This document shows positions 40,128 through 44,111 of a stretch of DNA of 44,111 nt, in pieces. Under the pieces are notes generated by a model, which saw only the letters and a list, made by a program, of their open reading frames with translations, was not told the origin of the DNA and made no database searches. The translations under genes were made by a program, and so were the position numbers. Within the stretch, counting starts at the first letter, position 1; the number at the start of each line of letters is the position of its first letter. The stretch lies in IMG/VR virus record IMGVR_UViG_3300041809_000550, positions 1 through 44,111 of that record; one strand, 5' to 3'. The stretch comes from a virus.

Positions 40128-40925
40128 TTATGATTCAAACCTCGCAAGTAGCTTTTGCTCTTTGACTTCCATCTGAAGCGGGCACTTTGATCTTGCTGGG
40201 CAAAACCAACACCAGCTGTCGTTTTTCACAAGCGGTGCATCTTTCTTCTTGGTGGCCTTTGCTCCACTCCTTAACATCCTGCCTGCACGCTCAAGATCTT
40301 CATGAGTAGCTTTCCAAGTTCTTACATGCCCACGACTGTGGGGGGCATTCGGCTGGATGATAGAAATTTTAGGCCGCGAAAATTCCCACTCAAACTCATC
40401 AGCTGCGGCAACAGCGTAGTAAAGCCCTTGCGTGTTCCCTTCGGGTTCAACGCTTTTGGTGCCGTTCTTATAGTCCATCACGTGAAGCACACCATAGGGC
40501 TGATGCAAAATGATGTCTGATGTCCCGAAACCAACGCCTGTTAACTCAACCTTTTTTTCAGTGTAAAGATCAACGGGCCTGCCGCTTTTCCACTCAATCT
40601 CGGCTTTCTCTTTCCATACTGTCTTGGCAGCAAAGAGTGCGTTGCCCAACATTGCCTTGTCGTATTCAATAGTAGCTAGAAACTTTTCACCTTCATCCGC
40701 TCCAAGAAGAGCATGCCATCTCGAATTTTCTAAGATGAATTGCAAAAGCGTGTGAGTGTTGGTGCCCCGGACCGATGCATCACTTTCAACTGAAGCAATA
40801 CCTTCGCTCAGTCTTATAGATCCGGGGCAGCCAAGCCAGCGCTCTGAGCCACTTGCTGATAGTACAGCGTGGTCATCAGCTCGCTTTTCTTTAACGTATT
40901 TTTTGAAGAGCTTTTTGAGATTCAT
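40128..40925 (-). CDS. DUF2800 PD-(D/E)XK nuclease (Cas4/AddB-like)
   Basis: The 265-residue product has ASGSERWLGCPGSIRLSEGI at the start, a nuclease core GFGTSDIILHQ followed by LHVMDYKNGTKSVEPEGNTQ, and the C-terminal Cys cluster WCWFCPARSKCPLQMEV, which with an N-terminal Cys would hold an Fe-S cluster as in Cas4/AddB-like nucleases. It should act in recombination or degradation of host DNA. ATGA overlap with the upstream gene. Confidence 0.82.
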   Translation of the reverse strand: MNLKKLFKKYVKEKRADDHAVLSASGSERWLGCPGSIRLSEGIASVESDASVRGTNTHTLLQFILENSRWHALLGADEGEKFLATIEYDKAMLGNALFAAKTVWKEKAEIEWKSGRPVDLYTEKKVELTGVGFGTSDIILHQPYGVLHVMDYKNGTKSVEPEGNTQGLYYAVAAADEFEWEFSRPKISIIQPNAPHSRGHVRTWKATHEDLERAGRMLRSGAKATKKKDAPLVKNDSWCWFCPARSKCPLQMEVKEQKLLARFES

Positions 40926-41293
40926 AATTGATCAGGTGGCGGAGTAGATCCATCGATCACGGACATTGTTGGGGCTTTCGACTCATCAAGCTCAAGTGCC
41001 GTATCAGTCGGAAGTGGTGTTGCATCGGCTGCCGGTGGCCCTTGCTTTTTCATCTCAGCAATAATGGCTTGTTGAGCGCGTTTGAAGCGCTCTGGAAAGC
41101 CAGGATTGTTTCGCAAGATCACACCCGCTTTCATGAAAGCGTTGGCCACCATGTTTTTGTTTTTGATGAGCGTTCCGGTTTGAACTTCCATCATGAGAAC
41201 AGCAAGAGAGAACACGGTTTGATCGTCTCTCATGATTTGAATCTGCTCGTCAGTTAAAGTCAGTCTGTCTTTTGGTGTAATCGGTCTAATCAT
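40922..41293 (-). CDS. Hypothetical protein, 123 residues
   Basis: The product begins MIRPITPKDRLTLTDEQIQI and has FSLAVLMMEVQTGTLIKNKN; it ends with Pro/Ala/Thr-rich, disordered residues. I recognise no family. It is coupled by ATGA at both ends, between zinc protein and DUF2800 genes. Confidence 0.65.
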   Translation of the reverse strand: MIRPITPKDRLTLTDEQIQIMRDDQTVFSLAVLMMEVQTGTLIKNKNMVANAFMKAGVILRNNPGFPERFKRAQQAIIAEMKKQGPPAADATPLPTDTALELDESKAPTMSVIDGSTPPPDQL

Positions 41294-41553
41294 GCTCGTC
41301 CTCTTTCTTGTCTTGGTTCAGCGGGTAGGGCTCGTGCGGGCCTGTGCGGACCTTCTCGCCCATGAAGATAATCTAAGAAGTTGTCTCCGTGCTCTGGGCA
41401 AAGGTCCGTCACTTGCGCTTGCTCTTTTTCAGTCGGCATCATTTGGCGAGCTGCAAACTGTTTCCATCCTGGTGGGTAACTTCCGCTCACCGGAACGTCC
41501 ACGCTCTTTGAGCAGTAGTTGCAATGAAATCTAACCATCTCAGTGCGTGCCAT
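41290..41553 (-). CDS. Small zinc-binding protein
   Basis: From ATG at 41553 the product has about 87 residues. It contains FHCNYCSKSVDVPV near the start and LCPEHGDNFLDYLHGREG later, giving Cys/His zinc ligands. The C-terminus is Arg/Pro-rich. It overlaps the preceding 59-residue ORF by 14 bp, supporting this start rather than an upstream one. No family recognised. Confidence 0.62.
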   Translation of the reverse strand: MARTEMVRFHCNYCSKSVDVPVSGSYPPGWKQFAARQMMPTEKEQAQVTDLCPEHGDNFLDYLHGREGPHRPARALPAEPRQERGRA

Positions 41554-41719
41554 CGTCTTCATCCTCTTCAACGTATGGGCCTATTGTCACTGCTATCTGC
41601 TTAGGGCCTTTCTCAGTTGTGCAATCAAACACATAAGTAACGCGTTTGTTTTCGCTTGCGGCAAGCCCGACACCTTCAAATATCGCTTTCAAAATTACTT
41701 CTGTATCTGATGCTTCCAT
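41540..41719 (-). CDS. Small acidic protein, 59 residues
   Basis: On the minus strand AGGA precedes ATG at 41719 and the ORF ends at 41540. It begins MEASDTEVILKAIFEGVGLA, has RVTYVFDCTTEKGP, and ends YVEEDEDDGTH. It fills the gap between a hairpin and the zinc protein gene, overlapping its start. I recognise no family. Confidence 0.6.
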   Translation of the reverse strand: MEASDTEVILKAIFEGVGLAASENKRVTYVFDCTTEKGPKQIAVTIGPYVEEDEDDGTH

Positions 41720-41734
41720 AGTTTTCCTTTAAAG

Positions 41735-41765
41735 AAGGGGCTGAGATTCCCCCGCTCAGCCCCTT
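41735..41765 (-). terminator. Hairpin with T-rich flank on minus strand
   Basis: AAGGGGCTGAG at 41735-41745 pairs with CTCAGCCCCTT at 41755-41765 (11 bp, loop ATTCCCCCG). On the minus strand the stem is followed by CTTTAAAGG, a modest U-tract; it likely ends or attenuates the SNF2-like operon 30 bases after the acidic protein gene. Confidence 0.6.
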
Positions 41766-41794
41766 TCGGTTTTTCCCTCAACGGGCACCGAACT

Positions 41795-42346
41795 TTATTT
41801 CTTTTTCTTCGCTGCCTTAATCTTGGCCATGACTTTGCGGTAGACGGGTTCCCAGTACTTTTCGTTGTGCTTGGCTGCAAGCTCCTTGGGCGACTTGATG
41901 TTGAACGTGCTCAAAATTGCACGGGCCTGGTCAGGATGCTTTTCACCGTACTTGTTGAGCGCCGCTCTCACGTCTTGAAACGAGACTGATGGCTCATCAT
42001 CTTCATCAGATTCATCTTCGCTCTCGTCAGAGTCAGTGTCTTCATCCTCGTCTTCGGACTCATCAGCGTCAGTATCTTTGGTTGATTTCTTAGACTTTGT
42101 TTTCTTTGCTGGCGCTTCATCTTCTTCCTCGTCATCAAGATCGTCTTCGCTCAGCTCGCTTGATCCGAAGTCCTCGTCTTCATCAGCGTCAACTGTTTTA
42201 AGGGGTTTCTTCTTTCCCTTTTTGCCGAGAGTTGACACGTCGATTGCGTCAGTCTCTTCACCTGATTCAAAAAGAGCCAGGTGAGCTTTCAGACCTTTCG
42301 CAAGGTCCGCTTTTGTTTTTCCTTCTAAATGCACCGTAAGTTTCAT
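41795..42346 (-). CDS. Acidic Lys/Asp-rich protein, 183 residues
   Basis: The first about 35 residues are MKLTVHLEGKTKADLAKGLK followed by AHLALFESGEETDAI, a small domain. Residues about 45-120 are an extreme Asp/Glu/Lys/Ser stretch. The C-terminal part is a basic helical domain (QDVRAALNKYGEKHPDQARA, then ELAAKHNEKYWEPVYRKVMA). Function unknown; may bind the helicase or DNA. GAGGGAA ribosome site; it follows the helicase gene by 7 bases. Confidence 0.62.
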   Translation of the reverse strand: MKLTVHLEGKTKADLAKGLKAHLALFESGEETDAIDVSTLGKKGKKKPLKTVDADEDEDFGSSELSEDDLDDEEEDEAPAKKTKSKKSTKDTDADESEDEDEDTDSDESEDESDEDDEPSVSFQDVRAALNKYGEKHPDQARAILSTFNIKSPKELAAKHNEKYWEPVYRKVMAKIKAAKKKK

Positions 42347-42353
42347 CGTTCCC

Positions 42354-43976
42354 TCAGTTCATTACTGTTTGGATGTTTTCTTCTTTGCCTAAAGCCCGAT
42401 GCAACATCCTCTCATCGAGACTATTTCTTAAAACCAAATAGATGCAGTAAACGTGTTTCTCTTGTGAGATGCGGTGGATGCGATCTTCCATCTGCTCATT
42501 GGTGCCAGGTGTCCACTCAGGCTCAACACTGATAAAGATCGGTGCCTTTGTGAGAGTGTTGCCCAAGCCCATCGCAAGAGTGTTTCCCACCATGACACGG
42601 CGAGATTCTTTCGTTTGAAAGAGCCTTACCGCTTCCGCTTTGTCAGCGGCACTCATTCCACCTTGGATCTTAAGAGCGCCATAGTCTTTCAAAAGATGCT
42701 TGTGAAGAAAGTTCACCGTTTCGATGTGGTAGGCCGCCACCACAATCTTCTCGCCAGTCTCATCTAACTTGTCTTTGATGAAGCGCAAAGCCGGAAGCTG
42801 TTTCACTTCACCCACTTCACGGCGATAGCGAGCAATGTCGCCTAAATTATAATTCTCACCAATCAAGTCTTCCAATTCATGATTGGTGAGAATTTCCTTC
42901 TCAAGCGCTTTGATACCTATGCCCGGTTCGTTCAAGAATATAATCTGACGGGTCTTTGGCCCAAGCTCTTTGAGACAGTTTTTCTTTAGATGCCTAACCG
43001 TAAACTTTCTTCGCAGCTCTTTTCGGAGTTGCTTGAGATTTGAAGTTCCTTGAAGGTTGCGGTTAACAATGGCTCGTTGTCCCTCATAACGAGTGATTGA
43101 CTTACCACCACAAAAATCTTTCCAGTATTCCTCAAGACTCCGGTGAAGGATTGATTCAGGTGCGAGACGAGAGAGCACTGGGTACAACTCGATTGGCCTA
43201 CCGTTCGGGATAGGTGTACCGGACAACAAAACCGTTCTTTCCGCAAGGGCTGTGATGCCATCTTCTTTCTCGTCTCCTACTAAAGCTTTAGTTCTCTGAG
43301 CGTCGTCAGTTTTAAATCGGTGGGCTTCATCAACAATGAGCCATTTGAAGGGTGCATGTCTCTTCAGTAAAGATCGAATAGCGGGGCTAGTGAGAAGAGA
43401 ATCAGGCAAAATAAGAATATCAGCGCTTGCATCACTGTCACCGCTTTCAACGATAGAAAAAGTTGGGCTCGTAAGCTGTATCCACTGATGGGGCTTTGAG
43501 CGACCGTGATTGATGTGAGCCGCGCCGAGAACTTTGATGTTGAGCCACGTCTTCAGTTCACTGAGCCAGTTATATCGAAGATAAGGAGGGCACGTGATGA
43601 GCGTCTTGCCCGGTGATGAGTTGACAGCGATGATAGCCGTAGCAGTTTTGCCAAGGCCAGCTTCATCCGCAACATAACTTGGTGTCCGCGTCAACACGTG
43701 CCACGCGCTTTCGACCTGCCATGATCTAGGCGCAAGATGATCAGGATAAATTAAAAACTCAGGCGGCGTGAGATCGGTGATGAAGTAATTTTTCAATTTT
43801 CGTTCAGCACTGCCATCAGCATACCGCCTGAGAAGCCGGGCCTTTGCATGGCTTCGAGTGACCCAGCGAAGGGTATCACTCTCGAAACTCAGCCCGGCTT
43901 TCATCGCTTCATCACGCTCCACACCGCAAGACGCCGCGAAATAATATTTTGAGTTGAGATAACTCAACGTGCCCAT
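42354..43976 (-). CDS. SNF2-type superfamily 2 helicase
   Basis: From ATG at 43976 (GGGG site) the 540-residue protein has motif I AGLGKT at 106-111, DEAH at 216-219 and SGTP at 252-255, plus a C-terminal QMEDRIHRISQ motif VI-like region. It fits the phage SNF2/SSL2-like helicase group (SMARCAL1-like). It is the first gene of the leftward early block and faces the XRE gene across the divergent control region, so it is probably expressed early and repressible. It may remodel forks or assist recombination. Confidence 0.88.
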   Translation of the reverse strand: MGTLSYLNSKYYFAASCGVERDEAMKAGLSFESDTLRWVTRSHAKARLLRRYADGSAERKLKNYFITDLTPPEFLIYPDHLAPRSWQVESAWHVLTRTPSYVADEAGLGKTATAIIAVNSSPGKTLITCPPYLRYNWLSELKTWLNIKVLGAAHINHGRSKPHQWIQLTSPTFSIVESGDSDASADILILPDSLLTSPAIRSLLKRHAPFKWLIVDEAHRFKTDDAQRTKALVGDEKEDGITALAERTVLLSGTPIPNGRPIELYPVLSRLAPESILHRSLEEYWKDFCGGKSITRYEGQRAIVNRNLQGTSNLKQLRKELRRKFTVRHLKKNCLKELGPKTRQIIFLNEPGIGIKALEKEILTNHELEDLIGENYNLGDIARYRREVGEVKQLPALRFIKDKLDETGEKIVVAAYHIETVNFLHKHLLKDYGALKIQGGMSAADKAEAVRLFQTKESRRVMVGNTLAMGLGNTLTKAPIFISVEPEWTPGTNEQMEDRIHRISQEKHVYCIYLVLRNSLDERMLHRALGKEENIQTVMN

Positions 43977-44080
43977 GTTTGCCCCACACACTTAGATTCA
44001 GTCAGTGAGGTGGAGGCTAGATCGAGTCGTTTCGCTTTGCAATATTTTTTTGCAATGTGATCTATCTTTTTTTCTGACTG
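43977..44080. promoter_or_regulatory. Divergent control region (left half)
   Basis: This non-coding stretch joins 1-58 across the contig ends. It has the operator-like TTCAGTCAGTGAGGTGGA at 43997-44014, a repeat of TTTGCAAT at 44036-44043 and 44049-44056, and a T-run. CCCCACACA at 43982-43990 mirrors TGTGTGGGG at 43-51; both are the ribosome sites of the divergent genes. The inverted arrangement suggests a two-way repressor switch. I see no strong promoter match on either strand. Confidence 0.5.
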
Positions 44081-44111
44081 ACGTTTAAATTTCCACTCAC
44101 CGACTGAAGTT
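44081..44111. repeat. Right copy of 31-bp terminal direct repeat
   Basis: Identical to 1-31. See the left copy for interpretation. Confidence 0.9.

Noticed and set aside
1-44111. Integrase, prophage attachment site, CRISPR array or toxin-antitoxin pair
   Set aside because: I looked for tyrosine or serine recombinases, partition genes, regular short spacers and paired small ORFs with known motifs on both strands and saw none.

Overview
The window looks like one complete genome of a tailed double-stranded DNA phage (Caudoviricetes). The first and last 31 bases are identical, so the unique circle or circularly permuted genome is about 44,080 bp. Short head and neck genes, a DUF3383-type sheath, a DUF3277-type tube, a short tape measure, Pam3-like baseplate proteins and a J-like baseplate protein point to a myovirus with a short contractile tail. 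The host is probably Gram-negative: two lipoproteins carry lipoboxes, several products carry Sec signal peptides, Shine-Dalgarno sites are GGAG-like, and one promoter is near-consensus sigma70. The host cannot be named from the sequence. The fibre modules recall surface adhesins of predatory deltaproteobacteria such as Bdellovibrio, but this is only a resemblance. No integrase or partition genes were seen, so a lytic lifestyle is the simpler reading.

Layout. A divergent control region spans the contig ends. To the right (+): an XRE regulator, a PrimPol/VirE-like replication protein, a repeat-rich possible origin (2488-2781), an HNH protein, then a promoter at 3172-3200 driving small genes and a GH43-like lipoprotein. 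Translationally coupled small ORFs follow (4504-5709). Next come packaging and head genes (terminase small and large subunits, DUF1073 portal, four small accessory genes including a CsrA-like protein, Mu gpF-like protein, DUF2213 protease with acidic scaffold, cement protein, DUF2184 capsid). The connector and tail follow (DUF4054, tail completion, neck, sheath, tube, frameshifted chaperones, tape measure, Dit-like, plug, hub, spike, wedge, J-like, DUF2612), then collar fibre and a 1205-residue fibre with a signal peptide. The lysis-like region (32876-34710) has a holin-like protein, a DUF5675 protein, a lipoprotein and a 23-residue membrane peptide. A tRNA-like gene with an abnormal anticodon loop abuts an opposite-strand HNH gene, followed by a glycosyltransferase.

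From 43976 down to 36345 the minus strand carries the early/replication genes: SNF2-type helicase, acidic protein, small zinc proteins, DUF2800 nuclease, DUF2815 ssDNA-binding protein and family A DNA polymerase. The two transcription blocks meet tail to tail at 36345-36348 with a 4-base overlap.

The points most worth a second look are: signal peptides on genes embedded in the virion modules; the CsrA-like regulator in the head cluster; the tRNA-like gene with a 16-nt anticodon loop touching an HNH gene; the possible origin; a beta-propeller module shared by sheath and J-like protein; and a clear -1 frameshift site in the tail chaperone gene.
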